Origin: Novosphingobium sp.
GTDB lineage: Bacteria > Pseudomonadota > Alphaproteobacteria > Sphingomonadales > Sphingomonadaceae
Direction: 5' to 3'
Length of the DNA: 64,000 bases
Assembly: GCF_039595395.1 (NCBI RefSeq)
Contig: NZ_JBCNLP010000006.1
Coordinates: 811,001 to 875,000 of the forward strand
The position numbers were made by a program, and so were the translations under genes. A model generated the notes under the pieces. It had not been told where the DNA came from. It saw only the letters and a program-made list of their open reading frames with translations, and made no database searches. Within the stretch, counting starts at the first letter, position 1, and each line of letters starts with the position of its first letter. Below, one piece after another: positions 27,659-36,034 of this stretch.

Positions 27659-28303
27659 ATGAGCTTATCTGCAGTCACGATTGGTGGTATCACCGCGCCG
27701 GATTCTGACCTTGCCCGCAAGGCTGCTGCCCTCGCCGCGCAGGCCCATGCCCCGGTCCTGCTCAATCACGTCCACCGTACCTATTGGTTCGCGGAATTCC
27801 TCGCCCGAAAGCGGGAGATGAGGTTCGACCGCGAGGTGGTTTATATCGCCTCGCTGCTTCACGATCTGGGCCTGTCTCATCAACATGGCGCCGACAAGCG
27901 TTTTGAGGTGGATGGCGCGGATGCCGCCGCGCGCTTCCTTCACGCCCATGACTATCCGGAGGACAGGACAGCGCTGGTCTGGGATGCCATTGCGCTGCAT
28001 TCCGCCGCCGATATTGCGGATCGGCGCGAGCCGGAGGTGGCCTTGGTGCATTTCGGTGCCCATGTCGATGTCATGGGACTGCGGATGGAGGAGATCCCGG
28101 TTCAACTGATCGATGATACGCTCAGCCTTTATCCGCGTCTGGGCTTCAAGGAAGCCTTCACAAGCGCTCTGGCGGAGATTGCCAGGACCAAACCCCATAC
28201 GGCGATCGGCACGGGGCTGGCGGATATCGGCCGCCGACTGGTTCCTGGCCTGGATATTCCCAATGTCTGCGATTTGCTGCTGGGCGCGCCTTTCGAGAGT
28301 TGA
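27659..28303 (+). CDS. HD-domain metal-dependent hydrolase (cyanamide-hydratase-like)
   Basis: A 214-residue soluble protein with an HD metal site: His in LNHVHRTYWFA, the HD pair in IASLLHDLGL, and a further His in ALHSAADI. The arrangement resembles the cyanamide hydratase-like HD proteins that turn up next to GlxA/AraC regulators. The true substrate is unknown; HD proteins hydrolyse phosphoesters or, in this branch, nitrile-like compounds. The start at 27659 is chosen for the GAGG upstream; an in-frame start at 27629 exists. A hairpin follows the stop. Confidence 0.85.
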   Translation: MSLSAVTIGGITAPDSDLARKAAALAAQAHAPVLLNHVHRTYWFAEFLARKREMRFDREVVYIASLLHDLGLSHQHGADKRFEVDGADAAARFLHAHDYPEDRTALVWDAIALHSAADIADRREPEVALVHFGAHVDVMGLRMEEIPVQLIDDTLSLYPRLGFKEAFTSALAEIARTKPHTAIGTGLADIGRRLVPGLDIPNVCDLLLGAPFES

Positions 28304-28310
28304 GACAACG

Positions 28311-28345
28311 CTTGGGCCATGCTCCGAAAAGAAGCATGGCCCGAG
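28311..28345. terminator. Bidirectional terminator hairpin
   Basis: A 13-bp stem with one mismatch (28311-28323 with 33-45 of the same hundred) encloses CCGAAAAGA. It lies between the converging HD gene and NTF2-like gene, eight bases after the former's stop. Confidence 0.65.
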
Positions 28346-28354
28346 GGGGCTGGT

Positions 28355-28726
28355 TTAAAGAAACAGGTCGGCGTCCAGATCGCCGGATACAGCCGCCTTG
28401 AGCCTTTCCGCGATGCTCAGAACGGCGCCCAGCGGGCTGAAGGCAATGTGAAGCCGGGAGACGCCGCCATTGTCATCGCGGATGATCGACACCATGCCGC
28501 TGGCGGTTAGGCCATTGCCCAGATCGGCTTCATACTGGAAGAACATGCGATCATCGGCATGGCCGAGGAAGGTTGGGGTCTGGCTACGATAGAGGCCTCC
28601 CGCTGCCTTGACGACCTTCAGGACTTGATCGCGCCCCGTCAGCTCCCCTCGCAGTACCGAGGAGACAAGGGTCACGTCCTCATTGAGATCATCAAGGAAA
28701 GGATGGCGTTGCGTGTTTTGGGTCAT
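28355..28726 (-). CDS. NTF2-like (SnoaL-type) small protein
   Basis: A 123-residue protein with the cone-shaped NTF2 fold signature: an N-terminal helix, LRGELTGRDQVLKVVKAAGGLY, then strands RMFFQYEADLGNGLTASGMVSI and VSRLHIAFSPLG. Members are small isomerases, hydrolases or binding proteins with a hydrophobic pocket, often encoded next to oxidoreductases. It is the last gene of a minus-strand operon and begins 20 bases after the aldo/keto reductase with a CGGAG site. Specific function unknown. Confidence 0.8.
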   Translation of the reverse strand: MTQNTQRHPFLDDLNEDVTLVSSVLRGELTGRDQVLKVVKAAGGLYRSQTPTFLGHADDRMFFQYEADLGNGLTASGMVSIIRDDNGGVSRLHIAFSPLGAVLSIAERLKAAVSGDLDADLFL

Positions 28727-28746
28727 GTCAGGCTCCGGCGATGCGG

Positions 28747-29787
28747 TCAGCGGGGAGGGATGGAAGGGGGGAGGATCCGGGCGCTCTGGCCACCGGCGAC
28801 ATTGTCCTGTGTCCAGGCGCTCGCGTTCATGTCGTGCGGAAAGCCGAGCTGGATCGCACTGGCGCGGTCCAGGCGTTCGATCTGCCCAGGCGACAGGGTC
28901 ACGTCGAGGGCGCCCAGATTATCGGCCAGATGCCGGACCGTACGCGGGCCCACAAGCGGCAGGATCCCGCGATGAAGTGTCCAGGCCAATGCCACCTGCC
29001 CCGGATTGGCACCGATGTCCTGGGCCACGGCGATGACTTCATCCACGGTGGCGACCGCCCGATCATCATCTTCTTTCTGCACCACGATTCCCAGTGCCTG
29101 AAGGCGGCCCTCTTCGCCACGACGATATTTGCCGGTCAGTGTGCCGCCGCCCAAAGGAGACCAGCCAAAGGAGGTGAGGCCATAAGCATTGGCCATGGGC
29201 AGAATTTCTCGGTCCGCCGTCCGCTCGATCAGATTATATTCGAACTGGACAGCAGAAGGCGCGACCCAGCCACGTTCCTGTGCCAGTGTCACCGCCCCTG
29301 CCACACGCCACGCCGGGAAATTCGAGAAGCCGGTGTAGAGGACCTTGCCCGAGCGGATCACATCCTCAAGACCGCGCATGATCTCGTCCACCGGAGTGAC
29401 CTCATCAGGATAATGAACCCAGAGCAGATCGATATGGTCGGTCGCCAGTCGTGCAAGGCTTGCTTCCACCGACTGGACAAGCGCGCGCCTGCTGTTCCCA
29501 GTGCCCAGCAGGCCGACTTGGGGTGATGAGCCCAGCGTGAATTTGGTCGAGAGGACGACATCGTCCCGCTCGCCCGCGATCAGCCTTCCGACGATCTCTT
29601 CGGATTCGCCGGCCTGATAGTTGTTGGCCGTGTCGATGATGTTGCCGCCCGCTTCACGATAGGCGCGATAGATCGGGGTAACCTCGTCCTCGCTGGCGCC
29701 ATAGCCCCAGCGTTTGCCGAAATTCGCCGTTCCCAGGGCCAGGCTGGACACACGCAGGCCTGTCTGGCCAAGAACACGATAATGCAT
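28747..29787 (-). CDS. Aldo/keto reductase
   Basis: A 346-residue NADP-dependent oxidoreductase of the AKR fold (YRVLGQTGLRVSSLALGTANFG start). The tetrad is seen as Asp and Tyr in IIDTANNYQAGESEE, Lys in STKFTL and His in LLWVHYPDE; GFSNFPAW and QFEYNLIER are conserved barrel segments. The subgroup is similar to the general stress/oxidised-lipid reductases (YhdN, Tas type). It sits in an operon with a MarR regulator and an NmrA-like reductase, which suggests a role in electrophile or aldehyde detoxification. GGAGAC precedes the ATG. Confidence 0.88.
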   Translation of the reverse strand: MHYRVLGQTGLRVSSLALGTANFGKRWGYGASEDEVTPIYRAYREAGGNIIDTANNYQAGESEEIVGRLIAGERDDVVLSTKFTLGSSPQVGLLGTGNSRRALVQSVEASLARLATDHIDLLWVHYPDEVTPVDEIMRGLEDVIRSGKVLYTGFSNFPAWRVAGAVTLAQERGWVAPSAVQFEYNLIERTADREILPMANAYGLTSFGWSPLGGGTLTGKYRRGEEGRLQALGIVVQKEDDDRAVATVDEVIAVAQDIGANPGQVALAWTLHRGILPLVGPRTVRHLADNLGALDVTLSPGQIERLDRASAIQLGFPHDMNASAWTQDNVAGGQSARILPPSIPPR

Positions 29788-29897
29788 GATCTGTCTCCAA
29801 TGAAGAATGGTGCAGGTGTTGGCGTCGATGCGCGCGCCGGGGCGCCGCGCTCAGGCCTTTGGCCCCAAGCGCTGAGGGCATTGCCGGATTATGCCGG

Positions 29898-30356
29898 TCA
29901 GGCCGGTTGCGGCGCTGTGGTTTTCGGCGCGGTTTTCAGCACAAAGCCGGGCCGCAGCGCCGCAATCGCCCCGATATCGTTGACTGCGGCAAAGGCATTC
30001 TGGGCCTGATGCCAGAGCGGCACGGCCTGATTGAACAGGGCACGGCCCGCATCGGTCAGGGTGACAATCCGGCTTCGGCCATCCGTGGGAGAGCGGTGCA
30101 TGCCAACCAGCCCATCGCGTTCCAGCGTGGTCACCATTTTCCCCATCGCGGTCTTCTCGATATCGAGGCGATCCGCAAGATCCATGATAGGGGTGGCGCC
30201 AATCTCGTTCAGGATGGCCAGCGTCAGGAACTGGGTGATGCGCAGGCCGGTGGGTTGAAGCTGGGCGTCGTAGAACCGGGAGATCTGGCGCGAGGCCTTG
30301 CGCAGGGCAAAGCAGTTGCAGTGATCGACCTTTGGGGCTTCAACCCTCTGCCACAT
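29898..30356 (-). CDS. MarR-family transcriptional regulator with CxC motif (copy 1)
   Basis: A 152-residue winged-helix regulator. The N-terminus carries DHCNCFALRKASRQISRFYD; the recognition region is TPIMDLADRLDIEKTAMGKMVTTLERDGLV with wing SPTDGRSRIVTLT. MarR proteins repress nearby genes and release DNA on binding a ligand or on cysteine oxidation; the CNC pair is a possible redox or metal site (inference). AAGGA lies upstream of the ATG. It is 29 bases downstream of the NmrA-like gene and 110 bases upstream of the aldo/keto reductase, all one operon. A close paralogue is encoded at 32757-33242. Confidence 0.9.
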   Translation of the reverse strand: MWQRVEAPKVDHCNCFALRKASRQISRFYDAQLQPTGLRITQFLTLAILNEIGATPIMDLADRLDIEKTAMGKMVTTLERDGLVGMHRSPTDGRSRIVTLTDAGRALFNQAVPLWHQAQNAFAAVNDIGAIAALRPGFVLKTAPKTTAPQPA

Positions 30357-30385
30357 GACAGTATCCTTTCTCCAATCACCGTCCC

Positions 30386-31267
30386 TCAGGCAAAGGCTGC
30401 AAGGTTTTTGATCGTCAATTCCTGCACCGACTGGGCAGGGGTTCCGGTGATCCGTTCGACCATATCGTTGGTGCCTGCGAAAACCCCATCCTGATAGTGC
30501 TGGGCGACTTCCTCGAGGTGCTGCACCAGGAAGGGCGGAAAGCCATAGAGGTTTTCCATCTTCTCCTTGAACGCCGGGATCGAGAGCGGCGCATAGGTGA
30601 TGGTGGTGCCCAGCACCTCGCTCATGGCGGCGGCGATCTCTGTATGGTTCATTTCGACCGGACCGTGCAGCGTGTAGACCTTGCCTTCATGCCCCTCGGG
30701 CTTGGCCAGAAGATGGGCGATGACGCGGCCCTGATCTTCCGAGCTGATGGGGGCATGGCGACCGTTGCCGAAGGGGAACTGGATCATCTTGGTGATCCCG
30801 ATTTCCTTGGCGAAATGCGGGTAGAACAACCAGTCGGCAAAGAAGGTCGGGCGGATGTGGGTGGTGGGTACGCCTGACCAGTCGAACACCTGCTCGGAAA
30901 CCCAATGGTCCTGCGCGGCATGGCTGGTGGATTCGCGGCGGGCGGAAATTTGCGACATGTTCACGATCGAGCGCACGCCGGCTTCCTTGGCCGCCTGGGC
31001 GAAATAGGCGGCGGCGCCCAGAATGCCCGGCGCGATGGGGTGGAGGAAATAGGCGCCCTTGATCCCTTCCATCGCCGCGCGGATGGCATCGATATCGGTG
31101 AAATCGCCCAGGGCGATCTCCACGCCCCGCGCGCGAAGGGCGGCGGCTGCCTCGCCATCGCTGCGCATAAAGGCGCGGACTGTCTTACCCATGTTCAGCA
31201 ATTCGTCGATGGCAGCGCCACCGGTCCGGCCGCTCGCGCCGCTTACAAGATAGTCTGCCTGGCTCAT
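30386..31267 (-). CDS. NmrA-like NAD(P)-binding protein (atypical SDR)
   Basis: A 293-residue Rossmann-fold protein. The nucleotide-binding motif is VSGASGRTGGAAIDELL at the N-terminus; FTDIDAIRAAMEGIKGAYFLHP and the conserved IRPTFFADW are typical of the NmrA/quinone-reductase QorB-like group, which bind NAD(P) and either reduce quinones or act as redox sensors. The frame is open to 31603, but the ATG at 31267 begins the dinucleotide motif and has AGGA upstream. First gene of the operon NmrA-MarR-AKR-NTF2. A palindrome-like site 22-41 bases upstream is a candidate MarR operator. Confidence 0.88.
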   Translation of the reverse strand: MSQADYLVSGASGRTGGAAIDELLNMGKTVRAFMRSDGEAAAALRARGVEIALGDFTDIDAIRAAMEGIKGAYFLHPIAPGILGAAAYFAQAAKEAGVRSIVNMSQISARRESTSHAAQDHWVSEQVFDWSGVPTTHIRPTFFADWLFYPHFAKEIGITKMIQFPFGNGRHAPISSEDQGRVIAHLLAKPEGHEGKVYTLHGPVEMNHTEIAAAMSEVLGTTITYAPLSIPAFKEKMENLYGFPPFLVQHLEEVAQHYQDGVFAGTNDMVERITGTPAQSVQELTIKNLAAFA

Positions 31268-31288
31268 CGTTCTGATCCTTTTTTCAAT

Positions 31289-31308
31289 ATAGAAGCATAT
31301 GCCTTTAT
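31289..31308. promoter_or_regulatory. Imperfect palindrome upstream of the NmrA operon (candidate MarR operator)
   Basis: The halves ATAGAAGCAT and ATGCCTTTAT match as an inverted repeat at 8 of 10 positions. The 20-bp size and position immediately upstream of the operon encoding a MarR regulator fit an autoregulatory operator. Binding is inference. Confidence 0.45.
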
Positions 31309-31488
31309 CTGAAAGCAGACCTATGCCTCGATCCGATCTCGGACAAGATGCGGATGGATCATTGGCAGATATCGCGGCCTGATTGGCAGAAATGGTGGAG
31401 CAGGAGTGACGGTTCGGCGCATCGTAGCTGCATGTCCGGCCGATCCTGGCATCGTGCGCGTCCATCGCCTGTCCCAAAACGCGTATCG

Positions 31489-31512
31489 ATTTATGGGGAT
31501 ATCCCCATAAAT
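31489..31512. promoter_or_regulatory. Perfect 24-bp palindrome upstream of the membrane acyltransferase/MarR operon
   Basis: Positions 31489-31500 and 31501-31512 are exact reverse complements (half-site ATTTATGGGGAT). The site ends 42 bases before the start of the DUF1624-like gene, whose operon also encodes a MarR regulator. A perfect uninterrupted palindrome of this length in a promoter region is most simply an operator for a dimeric regulator. Confidence 0.65.
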
Positions 31513-31554
31513 AGGCCAGGAGCGGTTCGCGGTGAACCGACAGGGGGACAGCAA

Positions 31555-32745
31555 ATGCATCAGCAGACGGCCAGCCGGGCGACAAACCTCCGCCTGACAT
31601 CAATCGACATTGTCAGGGGGCTGGCCATGATCGTCATGGCGCTGGACCACATTCGCGAATTCGTGTCGAACGCCCCCTTCGATCCCACCGATATGAGCCA
31701 GACCACACCGGCCTATTTCTTCACGCGCTGGATCACCCATCTCTGTGCGCCCACCTTCGTGTTCTTGGCCGGGGTCAGCGTCTTTCTCGCCAGTGCCGGG
31801 GAAGGGCGGGGAACGGGCACGCTGATCTCGCGCGGGCTGTGGCTGATGCTGCTGGAAGTGGCTTTCGTCACGCCGCTGGGCTGGGCTTTCAACCTTCACT
31901 ATGGCTTTGTCCGGTTGCAGGTGATCTGGGCGATCGGTGGCTCGATGATCCTGCTGGCGCTGGCGGCGCGGGTTGCCGCGCCCCGGATTGTGCTGGCCAT
32001 AGGGCTGGCCATCGTGCTGCTGCATGACGGGTTGAACGCCCATGCGGAGATCTTCGGTGCAATGGCCCCGGCATGGGCTGTGCTGGATGATTTCCAAATC
32101 TTCAAGCCATGGCCGGGCCATGTGATCGCCTCGATCTATCCGGTGTTGCCATGGTTTGGCATCATGGCAGCGGGCTATGGTATGGGCGGGCTGTTCCAAC
32201 TTCCGGCCGAGCGGCGTGGGCCGATCCTGCGCAATCTTGGCCTCACGATGATCGCGGCGTTCATCGCCTTGCGCGCGGCTCAGCTCTATGGCGATCCCAA
32301 GCCGTGGCTTCTTCAGCGTGATGGCCTGTTCACCCTGATGTCCTTCCTCAACTGCACCAAATATCCGCCCTCGCTGCTTTACACCCTGATGACGCTAGGG
32401 CCGGCCTTGCTGTTGCTGGGGCTTGCAGAGCGCTTGCCTTTGGTGCTCGCCGACAGACTTGTCCTGCTGGGCCGAGTGCCGCTGTTCTTCTATCTGCTGC
32501 ATCTGCCGCTTTACCATGCCCTGTCGGTGCTGGTGGTCTGGGCCAGAGGTTATCCGGTGGGCTGGATGTTCGTGGATGCCATCACCATCGGCCATACGCC
32601 CCTGTCGGCCTCGACGGATTATGGTATCGGCTTGGGCGGCGTCTATGCGATCTGGGTGTGCGGCTTGCTGCTGCTCTATCCGGCGTGCAAGGCCTATGCG
32701 CGGATCAAGCGCACAAGGCGCCACCATTGGATGACCTATCTTTGA
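31555..32745 (+). CDS. Membrane protein of the heparan-alpha-glucosaminide N-acetyltransferase-like (DUF1624) family
   Basis: A 396-residue polytopic inner-membrane protein with about ten to eleven hydrophobic helices. The start RLTSIDIVRGLAMIVMALDH followed by a motif of the type HLCAPTFVFLAGVS marks the DUF1624/acyltransferase-3-related family, whose animal members transfer acetyl groups across the lysosomal membrane; bacterial substrates are unknown. The ATG at 31555 has AGGGGGA eight bases upstream; the frame is open from 31348, which includes the palindrome and is not a credible coding extension. It is followed 11 bases later by a MarR regulator. Confidence 0.87.
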   Translation: MHQQTASRATNLRLTSIDIVRGLAMIVMALDHIREFVSNAPFDPTDMSQTTPAYFFTRWITHLCAPTFVFLAGVSVFLASAGEGRGTGTLISRGLWLMLLEVAFVTPLGWAFNLHYGFVRLQVIWAIGGSMILLALAARVAAPRIVLAIGLAIVLLHDGLNAHAEIFGAMAPAWAVLDDFQIFKPWPGHVIASIYPVLPWFGIMAAGYGMGGLFQLPAERRGPILRNLGLTMIAAFIALRAAQLYGDPKPWLLQRDGLFTLMSFLNCTKYPPSLLYTLMTLGPALLLLGLAERLPLVLADRLVLLGRVPLFFYLLHLPLYHALSVLVVWARGYPVGWMFVDAITIGHTPLSASTDYGIGLGGVYAIWVCGLLLLYPACKAYARIKRTRRHHWMTYL

Positions 32746-32756
32746 ACCGGAGCCTC

Positions 32757-33242
32757 ATGCCTGATCCTTCCCCCGATGTGCCAGATGAGGCGATGCTCCC
32801 GGCGGTGGGCCAGTGCCATTGCATCAGCCTGCGCAAGGCGGCGCGGCGCATCTCGCTCTATTACGACTCCTGCCTCGCGCCGGTGGGGCTGCGGGCGACG
32901 CAATTTTCAATGCTGGCGGCGCTGGCATCGGGCAAGCCGCTGTCGGTCAACGCTCTGGCCGCCATGCTTGATCTCGATCGCAGCACGGCGGGACAAAACA
33001 TCAAGCTGCTGGAGCGCGATGGGCTGATGGACATCATCCCGAGCGAGCAGGACCGCCGGGCCCGGATCATCCGCCTGACCGCTGCGGGCCGGGCGCGACT
33101 GGCCGCCGCCATGCCGCTTTGGCAGCGGGCACAGCAGGCGTTCGAGGTGCTGAACGGGGCGGATGAAGCTGCGGCGATGAGGGAGATGCTCAAGGATATG
33201 GAAGTCCCTTTGCCTGCCAACAGTCTCGTCCTGGATGAATAG
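32757..33242 (+). CDS. MarR-family transcriptional regulator with CxC motif (copy 2)
   Basis: A 161-residue regulator clearly related to the one at 29898-30356: both have a Cx C then LRKAxRxIS and YD...L.P.GLR.TQF near the N-terminus (here GQCHCISLRKAARRIS). The winged helix (LSVNALAAMLDLDRSTAGQNIKLLERDGLM, wing SEQDRRARIIRL) is complete. CGGAG precedes the ATG. It is co-transcribed with the membrane acyltransferase-like gene and is the natural candidate to bind the 24-bp palindrome upstream. The cysteine pair may sense oxidants, electrophiles or metal (inference). Confidence 0.9.
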   Translation: MPDPSPDVPDEAMLPAVGQCHCISLRKAARRISLYYDSCLAPVGLRATQFSMLAALASGKPLSVNALAAMLDLDRSTAGQNIKLLERDGLMDIIPSEQDRRARIIRLTAAGRARLAAAMPLWQRAQQAFEVLNGADEAAAMREMLKDMEVPLPANSLVLDE

Positions 33243-34020
33243 ACACATATTGCGATCCATCATTCTAGAGGCAGCGCAAAACGCATCTTCTCCCGTCCGC
33301 TTGCTCTCTCGCGCCGGCAGAAAGCGATGGCGCGGGTGTTCCAGGCTGGGGTCTGCAATTCCACTCGATCCCAATGAAAATGATATTGTGGAGAAATTGG
33401 GCATCGTGCTCGCCTTCGCTGCATCGGATCCCACAATTGAGGTGGGCTTGCTTCATCGGCAATCGGGCGATCGAGCTCGCCCGCGCTGCCAGAACGGCGC
33501 CGGCCATGGAGGCATAGCATCGGGAGCCGTGCGGTATGGAGGAGGTGAACAATCGACTGCTATTGAGGAGCGGTACATTGACCTTGAAGGTCAGCTTTGT
33601 CAGCGGGATCACTCCTTGCCAGTGTGAAATGTGAATGATCTGAAGCGCGCTGGATTTTTCAATAGGCTCCTTTGGGGCGATGAATGGAAGGTTGCTATTA
33701 AGGGTTGGTCGAAGTCGATGCGAGTTGCCTATGTTTGCGGAGGCAGAAGATGATCCCCTTTTTCTTCCTCAATTTTTTGTAGCGTCGGGCATCTTAGCCA
33801 TTCTGTCTTTGTTGATGAAATGAAATTTTATGAGAATAGAAAATTTTGAAATTATTGCATCATAAATCATTCTGTGTTAATGAATTATATTTATAGTCAG
33901 GTTAATTGTCGATGATGTGGTGGCATCGATAAGCATAATTTCCCGTAATATGCGTGCTATGGAGAGGAATTTTGCCGGTATGATGGCCGCGTGAGCAGAT
34001 GGCGTGGTTTGGGGCTTGCG
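33243..34020. other. Intergenic stretch without a recognisable gene
   Basis: The first 400 bases contain overlapping frames on both strands (33235-33627, 33265-33612) with no family resemblance. From about 33,650 the sequence becomes AT-rich (for example 33,780-33,960), unusual for this window, which suggests transferred or regulatory DNA. No hairpin with a T-run is obvious. Confidence 0.5.
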
Positions 34021-35358
34021 CTATTCTGGCTTGTCGAGATCTGACGATGAGATCCGAGTAGCGATCAGAGCCGCCGCCAGACTGAGCAGCGCATTGAAGG
34101 CCAGCCAGGCACCGGGAATGGCATGGTTGCCAGTCACCCCAATCAGCCAGGTTACGATAAAGGGCGTGAAGCCTCCGACCGCTGTTGCCAGGCTATAGGC
34201 CAGGCTGAAGCCTGCCGCGCGCACCGCCGGGGGTACGAATTCGGTCAGATAGACCACCATGGCCGCATTGTAGCTGGCGTAAAAAAACGACAGGATCAGT
34301 TCGACCAGCAGCAGCTTCGCAAAGGACGGGCTGGCCGCCAGCCAGGCCATCAGCGGATAGGCGCAGACGACCATGGCCAGCGTGCAGGCCAGCAGGATCG
34401 GCATGCGCCCGATCCGGTCCGACAGGGCGCCCATCAGCGGCAGCCAGAGGAAATTGGACACGCCGACCAGTGCGGTGATGGTCAGATTGTCCTCCGTGGG
34501 CAGGTGCAGCAGCTTGCCGAACGTCGGCGTATAGGCGGTGATGGTGTAGAAGCTGACCGTCGTCATCAGCACCATGCCCATGGCGACGGCCACGCGCCCG
34601 CGTGCTACCCACAGGCCTTGCATGATCTGGTTCAGGGTGGGACGGGTCGTACGCGCCTCGAACTCTTCGCTCTCGCCCAGATTGCGGCGGAGCAGCAGCA
34701 GTACGGGCACGATCAGGCAACCGATGGCCAGCGGCACGCGCCAACCCCAGGCCTCCATCTGCGCCGGACTGAGCATGGAGGCCAGCACGAAGCCGATCGC
34801 GGCGGCCAGCACCACTGCCACCTGCTGCGATGCCGATTGCCAGGCCACATAGAAGCCCTTGCGCCCCGGCCGGGCGATCTCGGCAAGATAGACCGATACA
34901 TTCCCTAGTTCGGCGCCTGCTGAAAAGCCCTGAACCAGCCGCCCCAACACCACCAGAAAGGGTGCGGCCAACCCGATGGACACATAGCTGGGCGTCACGG
35001 CCAGCAGGATGATGCCAAGGCTCATCAGCGCCAATGTCAGCAGCAGGCCCGCGCGGCGCCCGTGCCGGTCGGTGTAGACACCCAGCACCAGCGCGCCGGC
35101 CGGGCGCATCAGGAACCCCGCGCCGAAGGTGGCCAGCGCCTGCAGCAGTGCCGCCGAAGGGCTGCTGGAGGGAAAGAAAGTCCGTCCGATGGCTTCGGCA
35201 TAATAACCGAACACCATGAAATCGTACATTTCCAGAAGATTGCCGCCCGCAACGCGGATCACATCGCCCACGCGGCTCTTGGCGGGAGCGGGCGGCGTGT
35301 CGCGCGCTGAAGTGCCGTGCGCCATAGTTGCGGACAGCGCGTTGTCGCCAGCTTTCAT
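34021..35358 (-). CDS. MHS-family MFS transporter (citrate/dicarboxylate:proton symporter type)
   Basis: A 445-residue inner-membrane protein with twelve predicted helices. GGNLLEMYDFMVFGYYAEAIG and the cytoplasmic loop motif GVYTDRHGRRAGLLLTL identify the metabolite:H+ symporter family; RLVQGFSAGAELGNVSVYLAE is the second conserved segment. The sequence resembles citrate/tricarballylate symporters (CitA, TcuC). It stands alone between two intergenic regions, so no pathway can be read from neighbours. Confidence 0.9.
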   Translation of the reverse strand: MKAGDNALSATMAHGTSARDTPPAPAKSRVGDVIRVAGGNLLEMYDFMVFGYYAEAIGRTFFPSSSPSAALLQALATFGAGFLMRPAGALVLGVYTDRHGRRAGLLLTLALMSLGIILLAVTPSYVSIGLAAPFLVVLGRLVQGFSAGAELGNVSVYLAEIARPGRKGFYVAWQSASQQVAVVLAAAIGFVLASMLSPAQMEAWGWRVPLAIGCLIVPVLLLLRRNLGESEEFEARTTRPTLNQIMQGLWVARGRVAVAMGMVLMTTVSFYTITAYTPTFGKLLHLPTEDNLTITALVGVSNFLWLPLMGALSDRIGRMPILLACTLAMVVCAYPLMAWLAASPSFAKLLLVELILSFFYASYNAAMVVYLTEFVPPAVRAAGFSLAYSLATAVGGFTPFIVTWLIGVTGNHAIPGAWLAFNALLSLAAALIATRISSSDLDKPE

Positions 35359-35631
35359 CGTTCCAATCCCTTCACCGCTTCGGCTGCCGCCTTGCTCTGT
35401 GCAGCTTGTATCTCTTGCGCCGCCTAATCACTTATGCTGACAGTTGGCTGACCATTCAAAAATATGGGAAAATTCTGCCTCTTTGGATTTTTGCGAACCA
35501 AGTCGGAGAAGGTTCCTGAATAAATTCGTCCTTTTCCAATCAGTTGAGCTCTCTTGATTCGGCTCGCCGACAGAAAGGTCATCGGAAGTCCCGCAGGAAA
35601 CGCCCTATGTTTGCCTACCCTCGACTGGGTT

Positions 35632-36031
35632 CAGGACTCACGGATCAGAGCCAGAAGAGCATGGTTGCAGCCAGAGGGAGGGAGAAGAAGCCTGTGGGGC
35701 AGTGATCGTATCGCGTTGCCACGCGATGCCAGTCCCTCAGGCAGCCGAACATGATCTCGATGTGGTTGCGGCGCTTGTCATATTTGACCGGCAACGCGTG
35801 GGATTTGCGGTCCGTATTCCTCGGGGCATCCCGCCAGCGCAGGCCGTTGCGATTGACGAAAATGATCTCGCTCAACACCCGCTGATCATCGACCCGAGGC
35901 TTACCGTGACTCTTGGGCAAATACGGCGACAAGCGCTCTATCTGCTCATCCGTCAGCCAATACAGGTCGCTTATGCTCAGTCTCTCTCCGGAGCCTGAAT
36001 CACATCGCGGGCCGCCAATCAATGGAGCCCG
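35632..36031 (-). mobile_element. IS5-family element with large internal deletion
   Basis: A ~400-bp relic of a ~0.9-kb insertion sequence. The frame at 35645-36022 joins the N-terminal ~55 residues of an IS5-type transposase (YWLTDEQIERLSPYLPKS, GLRWRDAP) directly to the C-terminal ~50 (VKYDKRRNHIEIMFGCLRDW, RVATRYDHCPTGFFS), lacking the middle with the DDE aspartates. The ends are approximate: CAGGACTCA on the left, CCAATCAATGGAGCCC on the right. Such deletion derivatives can be moved in trans if a full copy exists elsewhere. A second fragment of a close relative lies at 38335-38583 in the same orientation. Confidence 0.75.
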
Positions 36032-36034
36032 AGC

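Noticed and set aside
33235..33627. 130-codon frame after the second MarR gene
   Set aside because: It overlaps the MarR stop, is contradicted by frames on the other strand, and has no ribosome site or family motif.
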